Shown here: positions 18,675 to 26,282 of the stretch, piece by piece
How the letters are laid out: each line of letters starts with the position of its first letter
How positions within the stretch are numbered: position 1 is the stretch's first letter
Source of the DNA: Candidatus Zhuqueibacterota bacterium
GTDB lineage: Bacteria; Zhuqueibacterota; Zhuqueibacteria; Oceanimicrobiales; Oceanimicrobiaceae
Length of the DNA: 64,000 bases
Direction of reading: 5' to 3'
Assembly: GCA_029262055.1 (NCBI GenBank)
Contig: JAJDAD010000092.1
Location: 62,001 to 126,000, forward strand
The notes under the pieces: generated by a model
The model's input: only the letters and a program-made list of their open reading frames with translations
The model's database searches: none
Told to the model about the DNA's origin: nothing
Made by a program: the position numbers and the translations under genes

Positions 18675-19361
18675 ATGACAATGCCACTGGCTGTTGTCCT
18701 CGCGAGCGGTGGAATCGACAGCGCGGTTACGGCGGCAATTGCCGCACAAGAATATCGTCTTGCCCTCCTGCATCTTAACTACGGGCAGCGCACCATGCGG
18801 CGTGAGCGGCAGGCGTTCCAGGCGCTGGTGGCGCATTTTTCCGCCAAGACCAGCCTGATTGTGGATGTGGATCATTTGGCCAAGATCGGAGGGTCGAGTC
18901 TGACTGATTCCGCAATTGAGGTTGCGGCTGCCGATCTGGATGGTGAGGGCATCCCAACTTCCTACGTGCCGTTTCGCAATGCTAATTTGTTGGCAATCGC
19001 GACTAGTTGGGCGGAGACGTTGAACGCCACCGCGATTTTTGTCGGCGCTGTCGACGAAGATAGCTCCGGCTATCCCGACTGCCGCCGGGGTTTTTACGAT
19101 GCGTTTGAAAAAGTCATAGATACGGGTACCAGACCGTCGACCAGGATCAAAATAGACACACCGATTATTGATTCAAAAAAATATGAGATTGTGCAACAGG
19201 GTCAGAAACTCGGGGTTCCGTTCGAGCTGACCTGGTCCTGCTACCAGCGCGAAGATCTGGCCTGTGGTGTTTGCGATAGTTGCGCTTATCGACTGCGCGG
19301 TTTTCAGCGCGCCGGATTAGAGGACCCGATCGCGTACGTCGAGCGCCCGGTTTACCAGTAA
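18675..19361 (+). CDS. queC: QueC, 7-cyano-7-deazaguanine synthase
   Basis: 228 residues, the normal length. The PP-loop SGGIDSA is at about residues 12-18, and the zinc-binding cysteines are CYQREDLACGVCDSC near residue 195. It converts 7-carboxy-7-deazaguanine, ammonia and ATP to preQ0, the substrate of the QueF encoded just upstream. The ATG at 18675 directly follows the queF stop, so coupled translation is likely. Confidence 0.96.
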   Translation: MTMPLAVVLASGGIDSAVTAAIAAQEYRLALLHLNYGQRTMRRERQAFQALVAHFSAKTSLIVDVDHLAKIGGSSLTDSAIEVAAADLDGEGIPTSYVPFRNANLLAIATSWAETLNATAIFVGAVDEDSSGYPDCRRGFYDAFEKVIDTGTRPSTRIKIDTPIIDSKKYEIVQQGQKLGVPFELTWSCYQREDLACGVCDSCAYRLRGFQRAGLEDPIAYVERPVYQ

Positions 19362-19381
19362 GCAGAGGAGCGTGTAGAAAA

Positions 19382-19732
19382 ATGAAAGTACGGAACTGCG
19401 AGAATATTACAGAGACTGAGGTAACGATGGACGGCGCCGAAAAAGCCAGAATGCGTCTGCTCATCTCGGAGAAGGAAGGCGCAGAGAATTTCGCGATGCG
19501 TATGTTTACCGTGGCGCCCGGAGGACATACGCCGTATCATTTTCACGACTACGAGCACGAGGTCTTCGTACTTGAGGGCAAGGGCCTGCTGCGCGGTGAG
19601 GACGGCAGTCACGAATTTGCATCCGGAGCGGTGATCTTTGTGCAACCGAATGAGAAACACCAGTTTGTCAATGCCGGTGATTCGCCTCTCAAGTTCCTTT
19701 GCCTGATCCCTGTCGCTAACAAGTGTGCCTAG
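19382..19732 (+). CDS. Cupin domain protein
   Basis: 116 residues from ATG 19382 (GAGGAG 11 bases upstream). Cupin motif 1 is PGGHTPYHFHDYEHEVFVLEG, giving a His-x-His...Glu metal site; motif 2 holds the His of PNEKHQFVNAG. Such small single-domain cupins bind Fe, Mn or Zn and may be dioxygenases, isomerases or sensors, so the reaction is unknown. It is 20 bases after queC on the same strand and may share its transcript, but a link to queuosine is not established. Confidence 0.85.
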   Translation: MKVRNCENITETEVTMDGAEKARMRLLISEKEGAENFAMRMFTVAPGGHTPYHFHDYEHEVFVLEGKGLLRGEDGSHEFASGAVIFVQPNEKHQFVNAGDSPLKFLCLIPVANKCA

Positions 19733-19812
19733 ACACAGCGGGAATTGATTTGCACCGTCCACTTGTTATGTCCTTTAACAAACCCTCTTGAAACTTGCCG
19801 CAGGCTATTCCT

Positions 19813-20439
19813 ATGAGATCAATTCTGATAACCCTGCTTGTTGCCACCCTGTTCAACGGCTGTTCTCAGCCGCATCAAGTCGAGGATCCCGCGAGCATCG
19901 TTGCTCAGATTGAGCAACAGCGTTCGGCCAAGAACATCTCTTTCAAGCAAATGCCGGGTTCGCCGATCCCGGATGAACACCTGACCGGCTTTCAAGGTCT
20001 TGATTACTTTCCGGTTAACCTGAATTACCGCTTTCGCCTGTCTGTCCACAGGTACGACAACCCTGAGACCTTCAAGATGATCACCAGCAGCGGCGCGCAG
20101 AGAGAGACGCGGCGCTACGGCTACTTTGATTTCAAAATCGACGGCCAGCCTTGCCGCTTGAACGTCTATCAAATGCCGAGTACCCGGGAAAAGTACCCCA
20201 ACCTGCTTTTTGTGCCTTTTGTGGACGGCACTTCCGGGCGGTCAACTTACGGCGGCGGGCGCTATATCGACCTCAAGACAAACGAATCCGGTGTCTACGA
20301 CCTTGATTTTAATTACGCGTATAATCCTTCCTGCGCTTACGGCAAGCCCGGCTACAGTTGTCCTATCCCGCCTTCCGAGAACCGCCTGGCCGTGGCGATC
20401 AGGGCGGGCGAAAAGGCTTATCCACTCGCGGGTCACTGA
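19813..20439 (+). CDS. DUF1684 family lipoprotein
   Basis: 208 residues from ATG 19813; TTG 19795 is a less likely start. It has a lipoprotein signal with the Cys in LFNGCSQ. The DUF1684 signatures are present: LDYFPVNLNYRF, GRYIDLKTNESG, and the C-terminal NPSCAYGKPGYSCPIPPSENRL with conserved cysteines. Family function is unknown; members are secreted or periplasmic. It stands alone downstream of the cupin. Confidence 0.85.
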   Translation: MRSILITLLVATLFNGCSQPHQVEDPASIVAQIEQQRSAKNISFKQMPGSPIPDEHLTGFQGLDYFPVNLNYRFRLSVHRYDNPETFKMITSSGAQRETRRYGYFDFKIDGQPCRLNVYQMPSTREKYPNLLFVPFVDGTSGRSTYGGGRYIDLKTNESGVYDLDFNYAYNPSCAYGKPGYSCPIPPSENRLAVAIRAGEKAYPLAGH

Positions 20440-21071
20440 CAGGAACAATCGAGCCATCTCCTGATTCAAAGTTACTCAGAATGGGCTGTGCTCGTTTTCG
20501 CGAAGATTCAACTACCTGCATAATGAATCTGTGCATGATGCATGAATCAAACAGACAGAGTCATTCAGGAGGAATCCTCTTGGGGCAGGTCCGGCAGCGC
20601 CTAATGGACACGGATTATATCAAAAAAGGAGCCTACCGAGGCGGTTTATGAATCATGCAGGTTCATGAGCGTTCGGTTAAGATTCTGCGACAGCGGATAG
20701 GAGCCAAACAACACGTGTACATCAAGTCGCGATGCCGTTGCGCCAGGTTTCAGCGGGCAACTGACCAGGCAGCATAAAGATGGACACGGGACAAACCCGC
20801 TGCCGGGTGGCAGCGTGGCGGTTGTGGGGCTGGATTTCAGAACAAGGATTAACGATTGGGGATTTAAGAACTTTGTAGTTGGGAACTTACCGGATACACG
20901 CCTGCGGGACGTCGGGGATGGGACTAAACGGTCGGCGCAATCAAGTCTCTGCCCCGGGAAAAATTACTTTTGCCACTTGATTAGCTGACAGTTACCTATC
21001 ATGAGAATTCGGCTAAACCGGACACCAATGATGCAGGTTCAGATGCATTCTTGCAGAAGGGAGGACTTGGA
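20440..21071. other. Long intergenic region, no gene recognised
   Basis: 632 bases. I see no protein gene with good codon pattern and no known RNA. A strong hairpin CGCTGCC-GGGT-GGCAGCG lies at 20798-20815, a TGCATGATGCA palindrome near 20536, and the phrase ATGCAGGTTCA appears twice (near 20656 and 21030). A search against RNA families would be the next step. Confidence 0.5.
20798..20815. repeat. Strong hairpin in intergenic region
   Basis: A seven-base-pair perfect stem CGCTGCC/GGCAGCG with a GGGT loop. No T-run follows, so it is not a classical terminator. It may be part of an unrecognised RNA. Confidence 0.4.
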
Positions 21072-21785
21072 ATGACCGATCTGCTTTACCATACGGACTC
21101 TTACCTCAAAGAAACCAAAGCAAAAGTCGTATCTACCGACGGAGACGGGTCAGTCGTGCTCGATAAGACGATCTTCTATCCGGGTGGCGGAGGCCAGCCC
21201 GTGGATTTCGGCAAACTGCTTTGGAAAGGTTACGTTGCCCGGGTTGAAAAAGTAAAGAAGGCAGGAGAGGAGGTCCTGCACTGGCTCGCGGGACCAACAC
21301 CAAGCGTCGGACAGTTTGTAAAATGCAAAATCGACTGGGACCGGCGCTACCAGTTGATGCGCACGCACACGGCGCTGCACATTCTGTGCGGGGTTATTTG
21401 GCGCGACTTCAAGGCGCAGGTGACTGGTGGCAACATGGAGCCCGGCAACGGCCGCCTCGATTTTGAGTTAGAGTCGATGTCGGCGGACTTTGCCGAGAAA
21501 GTGCAGCACCTGCTGAATCAGGAAGTCGCCGCCGCACGCCCGGTCCGGGTCAGCAATCTGCCGCGCGCGCAGGCGTTTGAGATTCCGGATTTAATTCGCA
21601 CGAAGATCAACCTCCTGCCGGCAGGCATCACAGAGGTACGAACGGTCGAGATCGTAGGGTTAGACCTGCAGGCGGATGGCGGCACGCACGTGGCCAACAC
21701 CAGCGAAGTGGGGAAAATCACAGTCGTGGGCCACAAAAGCAAAGGCCGGATAAACAAGCGCATCCGTATCGCTATCGACATCTGA
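21072..21785 (+). CDS. alaX: AlaX-type alanyl-tRNA editing protein
   Basis: 237 residues from ATG 21072 (GGGAGGA seven bases upstream). It has the AlaRS editing fold: an N-terminal strand with FYPGGGGQP, then the zinc motif HTALH at about residue 101 and DGGTHVAN near residue 207. It hydrolyses Ser- or Gly-mischarged tRNA-Ala in trans. The usual Cys of the CGGTH motif is Asp here, so one zinc ligand differs; I believe this variant occurs in some AlaX groups. It is a single gene with no operon partners. Confidence 0.9.
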   Translation: MTDLLYHTDSYLKETKAKVVSTDGDGSVVLDKTIFYPGGGGQPVDFGKLLWKGYVARVEKVKKAGEEVLHWLAGPTPSVGQFVKCKIDWDRRYQLMRTHTALHILCGVIWRDFKAQVTGGNMEPGNGRLDFELESMSADFAEKVQHLLNQEVAAARPVRVSNLPRAQAFEIPDLIRTKINLLPAGITEVRTVEIVGLDLQADGGTHVANTSEVGKITVVGHKSKGRINKRIRIAIDI

Positions 21786-21968
21786 AATCGGCGAGACATA
21801 TCTATTGCAAAGGAGGTTTCAGGAGATTATATTGCCGCGTGTGGCAACGGCTTCGGAGTCAGTTCGACTGCGTGGTTCATGAACCGTCTGTGGTTTCAGG
21901 GAAGGTGCTTTTGGACAAAATCCGTACACTTTTTCAAAATGAATCCACCTGGCCTATCGTCCTCTGAT

Positions 21969-22373
21969 TCATTCCTTGATGGTGTAGTCGACATGGATTT
22001 CGTTCGATTTCATTTTCTTGCGAAAAGCACCCTTCAGGTAAGTTCGTAAAACCTGCCGTGTAGGCGGCAGCAGCAGAAGAAAGCCGAACGCATCGGTAAT
22101 TAGCCCCGGAGTCAGCAGGAGCAACGCCCCGGCCAGAATCATGGCGCCATCGATGAGACTGTCACCTGGAACCTGTCCACGTGACAATTCCATTTGGATG
22201 CGGTTGAATATTCCGAATCCCTGGGAACGCGCCAGGGCAGCGCCGGCGACTCCCGTCAACAGCACAATGGCGACCGTGTTCAGTACGCCAATGCGCTGAC
22301 CAATTTCAATTAACAGGGTCAGCTCCAGCAGTGGAATGATAGTAAAAAGCAGCAGTAAACGTAGAAACAGCAT
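21969..22373 (-). CDS. fxsA: FxsA family membrane protein
   Basis: 134 residues from ATG 22373, chosen because the signal-like helix LFLRLLLLFTIIPLLELTLL starts there. There are three to four hydrophobic segments, with the family pattern ELTLLIEIGQRIG, LTGVAGAALARSQG and LLLTPGLITDAFGFLLLLPPTR. In E. coli FxsA relieves exclusion of phage T7 by the F plasmid; its normal role is unknown. It is divergent from the following lipoprotein gene. Confidence 0.92.
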   Translation of the reverse strand: MLFLRLLLLFTIIPLLELTLLIEIGQRIGVLNTVAIVLLTGVAGAALARSQGFGIFNRIQMELSRGQVPGDSLIDGAMILAGALLLLTPGLITDAFGFLLLLPPTRQVLRTYLKGAFRKKMKSNEIHVDYTIKE

Positions 22374-22444
22374 TGGGCCTGGTTCACAGAATTTATTTTG
22401 ATGATAGAGTTTTGGGGTCACTTTAGCAAACGGTTTTCAACCTG

Positions 22445-23032
22445 ATGAGCAGAATAGGTGTCGTTGCATGCCTCTTATTCCTGTCGGCATGTGGAAACCC
22501 CTTCAGTACCCGCGAACCTGAACCGCCTGAAAGCGGCGGTTCAAATTTTATCAATCCGTCCTCTCCGGATGTTGTTTTCATCAATCTTCAAATTGCTTTG
22601 CAGGAGCGCAATGTCGAAAACTACGTCCGCAGTTTTGTCGACACCAGCCGCTCGCAGCAGCGCTTTGAGTTTATTGCCGACCAGGGGGTGATGGCGACAC
22701 AACCAGGCACTTTTCTCAATTGGAGCCTGGAAGACGAACGCCGGTATCTGCAGCAGCTTTTCCAGGCGACACCGGCCGACTCGGTTATTAGATTAAACTT
22801 TGACCTGGATAATCGTTCCGAGACGGCTTCGACGGCAACTTTGACACAAACCTACACGCTGGAGGTCCGCCATCGGCTGCAATCCGAGTCAGCTCCGGCG
22901 GACATCCGGGGCCAGGCTACTTTTTTTCTGGAGCGGAACGAGACGGGCGACTGGGCAATTTTTCGGTGGCAGGACTTCAAAGTCAATACGTCGGATTTTT
23001 CATGGAGTGAACTGAAAGCATTTTTCCAGTAA
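22445..23032 (+). CDS. Lipoprotein of unknown function (paralogue of 39806-40345)
   Basis: 195 residues with a lipoprotein signal (lipobox LSAC at residues 13-16). The pattern after it is NPF...SP..V..NL..A...RN...Y...D.S..FEF, then a W...DE...L..LF segment and a C-terminal W.I.RWQDF. The lipoprotein at 39806-40345 has the same pattern, so the two look like paralogues. The size and ending suggest a SnoaL/NTF2-like fold, but I cannot confirm this. It precedes the polysaccharide deacetylase gene on the same strand. Confidence 0.75.
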   Translation: MSRIGVVACLLFLSACGNPFSTREPEPPESGGSNFINPSSPDVVFINLQIALQERNVENYVRSFVDTSRSQQRFEFIADQGVMATQPGTFLNWSLEDERRYLQQLFQATPADSVIRLNFDLDNRSETASTATLTQTYTLEVRHRLQSESAPADIRGQATFFLERNETGDWAIFRWQDFKVNTSDFSWSELKAFFQ

Positions 23033-23111
23033 TGGACTTAATCAAGAATAACGGCCAGGGAAACGGCTGCAGGCGTAAGCGCCTGAGTTGGCTGTATCTC
23101 TCCGGTGGTAA

Positions 23112-24239
23112 ATGACCTCATACCGACAATATATTCCGGATTGGAAAATACGCGCATTCTGGGCCTTGTTTTTGGCGGCGATTATTCTTGGCGCCACCAG
23201 ACTCTGGTTTGAAGTCAGCGCTACCGTCCTCGACGCGTCCAGGGAGGACTCGGCCAAGCACATCAGTCAGGCGGATTCCAGCAAAAAAGAAACCCTGCGC
23301 TTTAGCATCTACAGAGTCTTGTTCGACCTGGGGGTTCGCACAGAATGGTTGGAGGGGACCGATTACGACAAAATAGTCAGGGTGCCGGGCGACCTGCCCG
23401 TCGACGTGGCGTACACGGAGTTCGTGTCCACCTTTGAAAGCCTCGGAGGGACACTCCGGCGGGCCGAGATCAACGCCAGAGGCGACAGATGGCTGATCGA
23501 GGTCGGCTACGGAGTTGAGTCCCTTTTCAAGGTGACGTTGGTCGGGGATCCCGATATCGCACGCGTCCGGGGCAAAATAGCCATTGTCATTGATGACTTC
23601 GGGTATTCCTTTAATTCGCGTGTCCGGGCATTCCTCGATTTTGAGCAAGGGATTACCATCTCCGTCATGCCGGGTCTGGAGTACAGCGGAAAAGTAGCGG
23701 CCATCGCTTCAGAAAAGGGCAAAGACGTCCTGATCCACATGCCGATGGAACCTGAGAGCGGGGACATCCCATCAGATGATTTTGTTTTGTTGAACAGCAT
23801 GTCCGCCAAAGACATCAGAGCACGCGTCCGGGCCGCCATTAAAGCATTGCCGCAAGCCCGCGGGCTGAATAATCACATGGGCTCAAGCGCTACCGTAAAC
23901 GAGAAATTGCTGAAGGAAGTCATGACAGAGTTGAAGAAATCGGGCCTGCTATTTCTGGATAGCAAGACCAGCCGGTCGACTGTGGCCCATAAAGTCGCAC
24001 GCAAAGCTAAAGTTCCATGGGCGCTCAACGACCTTTTCCTGGATGCGATCCTGGAGGAGCCATTTGTGCGCGATCAAATAACAAACCTGGCTGACCTGGC
24101 CGTTCGTGAGGGCTCCGCCATCGGTATCGGCCATCCGGGTGACGTTACTTTAAGGGTACTACAGGAGGAGCTGCCACGACTAGAAAAGAAAGGATTTCAA
24201 TTCGTCGGAATAAGTGAACTGGTTAATCAGGAGAAATGA
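23112..24239 (+). CDS. Divergent polysaccharide deacetylase (YibQ-like)
   Basis: 375 residues. One N-terminal membrane anchor lies at about 12-30, then a linker, then the divergent polysaccharide deacetylase domain from about residue 150. Seen there are IAIVIDDFGYS with the Asp pair, DVLIHMPMEP, and LNNHMGSSAT, whose His and Asp residues match the family metal site. It probably acts on an envelope glycan; the substrate is unknown. Its stop overlaps the ribosome site of pdxJ, so the two are likely co-transcribed. Confidence 0.85.
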   Translation: MTSYRQYIPDWKIRAFWALFLAAIILGATRLWFEVSATVLDASREDSAKHISQADSSKKETLRFSIYRVLFDLGVRTEWLEGTDYDKIVRVPGDLPVDVAYTEFVSTFESLGGTLRRAEINARGDRWLIEVGYGVESLFKVTLVGDPDIARVRGKIAIVIDDFGYSFNSRVRAFLDFEQGITISVMPGLEYSGKVAAIASEKGKDVLIHMPMEPESGDIPSDDFVLLNSMSAKDIRARVRAAIKALPQARGLNNHMGSSATVNEKLLKEVMTELKKSGLLFLDSKTSRSTVAHKVARKAKVPWALNDLFLDAILEEPFVRDQITNLADLAVREGSAIGIGHPGDVTLRVLQEELPRLEKKGFQFVGISELVNQEK

Positions 24240-24243
24240 AAAT

Positions 24244-24960
24244 ATGATGCGTTTAGGGGTCAATGTGGACCATGTTGCTACGGTCCGGGAAGCACGAAAG
24301 TCAAAACAACCGGATCCCGTGGCGGCTGCAATCGCGACAGAAATGGCGGGGGCGGACGGGGTTGTCTGTCACCTGCGCGAAGACCGCCGGCATATTCGTG
24401 ACAAAGATATTTATGTACTGAAAGAGGTCGTCAAAACGCACTTCAATCTTGAAATGGCCGCTACGGAAGAGATGGTCAAGATCGCTACCGAGGTCGTGCC
24501 GGACATGGTAACGCTGGTGCCGGAAAAACGGGAAGAAGTGACCACCGAAGGTGGCCTGGATGTCATTACAAAGTACGACAGGATAGAGGAGGTCGTAAGC
24601 GAGTTGCGCAACCACAACATTGTGGTGTCCCTTTTTGTCGACCCGGAGATCGGGCAGGTCAAGGCCGCCAGCAAATGCCGCGCTGACTACATTGAACTGC
24701 ACACCGGCCTTTACGCCAATGCGGACGACCTGGGACAAGCGGGCGACGAGTTAGAGAAGCTACGCTCCATGGCCATTGCCGCCAGCAAGCTCGGTCTCGG
24801 CGTGAGCGCAGGCCACGGCCTCGACTACCACAACGTCCGCGACATTCTCGAAATCGAGCAGATCGAAGAACTAAATATTGGACACGCAATTGTGGCCAAA
24901 GCAGTTATGGTCGGAATGGAGCGGGCTGTGCGGGAAATGCTGGAGATTGTGCGGCGGTAA
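24244..24960 (+). CDS. pdxJ: PdxJ, pyridoxine 5'-phosphate synthase
   Basis: 238 residues from ATG 24244 (AGGAG ten bases upstream; ATG 24247 is also possible). The N-terminal signature LGVNVDHVATVREARK, the catalytic HLREDRRHI segment, the C-terminal GHGLDYHNV and the phosphate-binding LNIGHAIV are all present. It condenses 1-deoxyxylulose 5-phosphate with 3-amino-2-oxopropyl phosphate in the DXP-dependent vitamin B6 pathway. The other B6 genes are not in this window. Confidence 0.96.
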   Translation: MMRLGVNVDHVATVREARKSKQPDPVAAAIATEMAGADGVVCHLREDRRHIRDKDIYVLKEVVKTHFNLEMAATEEMVKIATEVVPDMVTLVPEKREEVTTEGGLDVITKYDRIEEVVSELRNHNIVVSLFVDPEIGQVKAASKCRADYIELHTGLYANADDLGQAGDELEKLRSMAIAASKLGLGVSAGHGLDYHNVRDILEIEQIEELNIGHAIVAKAVMVGMERAVREMLEIVRR

Positions 24961-24980
24961 GTACCGCTATCCTTTTTTCT

Positions 24981-25161
24981 TCAATTCTTGTGCGCTTTAT
25001 AAGTAGAAATGAAGTCACGAACGTGGTGAATTAACTTCCGAAACCCGATAGACATGAACACCAGGACATCATCCGGTGTGATGTCGGCAGAGCGAATCTC
25101 GAAGTAACCCTCGCGGTCTGCGGCATCTTGGGTTCTTTGTGGATCTTGATTTCGTGGTCAA
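24981..25161 (-). pseudogene. Possible small frameshifted gene remnant
   Basis: On the minus strand an open frame ends at 24981 and reads DREGYFEIRSADITPDDVLV, then FMSIGFRKLIHH and so on, with protein-like composition. It has no start codon in frame before a stop near 25166. A TTG at 25161 starts a second frame that would join after a one-base shift near 25130. Together they would make about 60 residues. It could be a decayed gene, a sequencing error or chance. Confidence 0.3.
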
Positions 25162-25180
25162 ATCAAAAGATTGAACTCTG

Positions 25181-25237
25181 AAGTAGGCCGCATTCCGTGC
25201 GGCGTTTCGAGCTGGCGGATGAAATCCGCCCTACTTT
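25181..25237. repeat. Double-hairpin palindromic intergenic repeat
   Basis: AAGTAGG at the left mirrors CCTACTT at the right. Inside are GCCGCATTCCGTGCGGC and GGCGGATGAAATCCGCC, each able to fold. The phrase GGCGGATTTCATCCGCC is common between convergent genes in environmental genomes. It may act as a bidirectional terminator for pdxJ and the SDR gene. Confidence 0.65.
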
Positions 25238-25264
25238 TTGAATTGTTCAGGTCAGCCACTTTAT

Positions 25265-26032
25265 CTAGTTCCGCAAATAAGACGCACCATTGGCATCGAT
25301 AATGGAACCGGTCAAATAGTCGGTGCCGGCTCCCGCTAGAAATGAGACGATGTTCGCGATTTCTTCAGGCTCTCCCACGCGGCCGAGCGGACTTTCATTT
25401 CGGACCTCATCTGCCAGCGGTCCGGAGAGACGGTCGCTGGCCATAATGGTATTTACCCATCCCGGCGCGATCGCGTACACCATGATTCCGTGCGGGGCCA
25501 AAGCTTTTGCCAACGACTGACTGGCGGAGTTCAGGCCGGCCTTGCTGGCACCGTAAGCCGGTGCTTTGGGCTCGCCACGAAAGGCCCCGCGCGAAGTGAT
25601 GTTGATGATCTTACCGTGGCCTTGCGCTATCATGCGCCGGGCCGCACAAAAGGCGAGATTCATCGGGGCAGCGAGGTTTGTCTGCAGAGTGCGCTGCCAG
25701 GCAACTTGCCAGTCGTCGTAATCCAGGTCGTCGATCTTGTGCTGTTCGAAAATCCCCGCGTTGTTCACCAGCAGGTCGAGTCGTCCAAATCTCCCATGCG
25801 TCCCTTCAATGAGAGTCCGTGCGGCATCCGGTTCACTAACATCTGCCTGCGCGATGATATGTCCTTGTCCAGGCAGGTTCTCTAGGAGCTCGTTTGCCTC
25901 GGTTTCTTTGGAGCGGTAGTGCGCGGCCACCAGCATGCCGTCTTGTGCCAGGCGCAATGCGATGGCCTTGCCAATACCGCCGGCTGCACCGGTGACCAGG
26001 GCTACTTTCGTCTCAGAGTTCATGAGGTCCAC
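25265..26032 (-). CDS. SDR family oxidoreductase
   Basis: 255 residues from GTG 26032; ATG 26023 is an alternative start. It is a classical short-chain dehydrogenase: cofactor motif TGAAGGIG at about 15-22, NNAG at about 92, the catalytic Ser in ITSRG, and the YGASK motif near residue 160. The Ala/His-Tyr-Arg after strand 2 favours NADP(H). The C-terminal GSIIDANGASYLRN is FabG-like, but a general sugar or fatty-acid oxidoreductase role is equally possible. It is convergent with pdxJ. Confidence 0.88.
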   Translation of the reverse strand: MDLMNSETKVALVTGAAGGIGKAIALRLAQDGMLVAAHYRSKETEANELLENLPGQGHIIAQADVSEPDAARTLIEGTHGRFGRLDLLVNNAGIFEQHKIDDLDYDDWQVAWQRTLQTNLAAPMNLAFCAARRMIAQGHGKIINITSRGAFRGEPKAPAYGASKAGLNSASQSLAKALAPHGIMVYAIAPGWVNTIMASDRLSGPLADEVRNESPLGRVGEPEEIANIVSFLAGAGTDYLTGSIIDANGASYLRN

Positions 26033-26282
26033 GCTTTCAAATCCGGTAAATGGTCTTGCTGTCCGTTTTCACAGCGAGTCAGAGAACAATTGCTGTCAGC
26101 TTAATTGTATCCCAATTCCATCTAATATGCAACCGTGTTTTGTGGCCATTCCCCGGTTCGGCGACACTGGCGGGTGTGACTGGCGCAGGCAGGGCCGGTC
26201 TCTGCTATCGGTTTTTCGTCGGCGACAAGGATGGAGGTGCAACGACGGGATGTAAGGCGGCTGGCACAGCCCCCGGTCGCGT

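Larger units (their letters stand above)
24961..25264. other. Convergent intergenic gap with palindrome and gene remnant
   Basis: 304 bases between convergent pdxJ and the SDR gene. It holds a possible frameshifted small gene on the minus strand (24981-25161) and a double-hairpin palindrome (25181-25237). No clear T-run terminators. Confidence 0.5.

Noticed and set aside
20570-20620. SRP RNA-like phrase CAGGTCCGGCAGCG
   Set aside because: It lacks the GGAA tetraloop and the AGCAG side that define the SRP RNA core.
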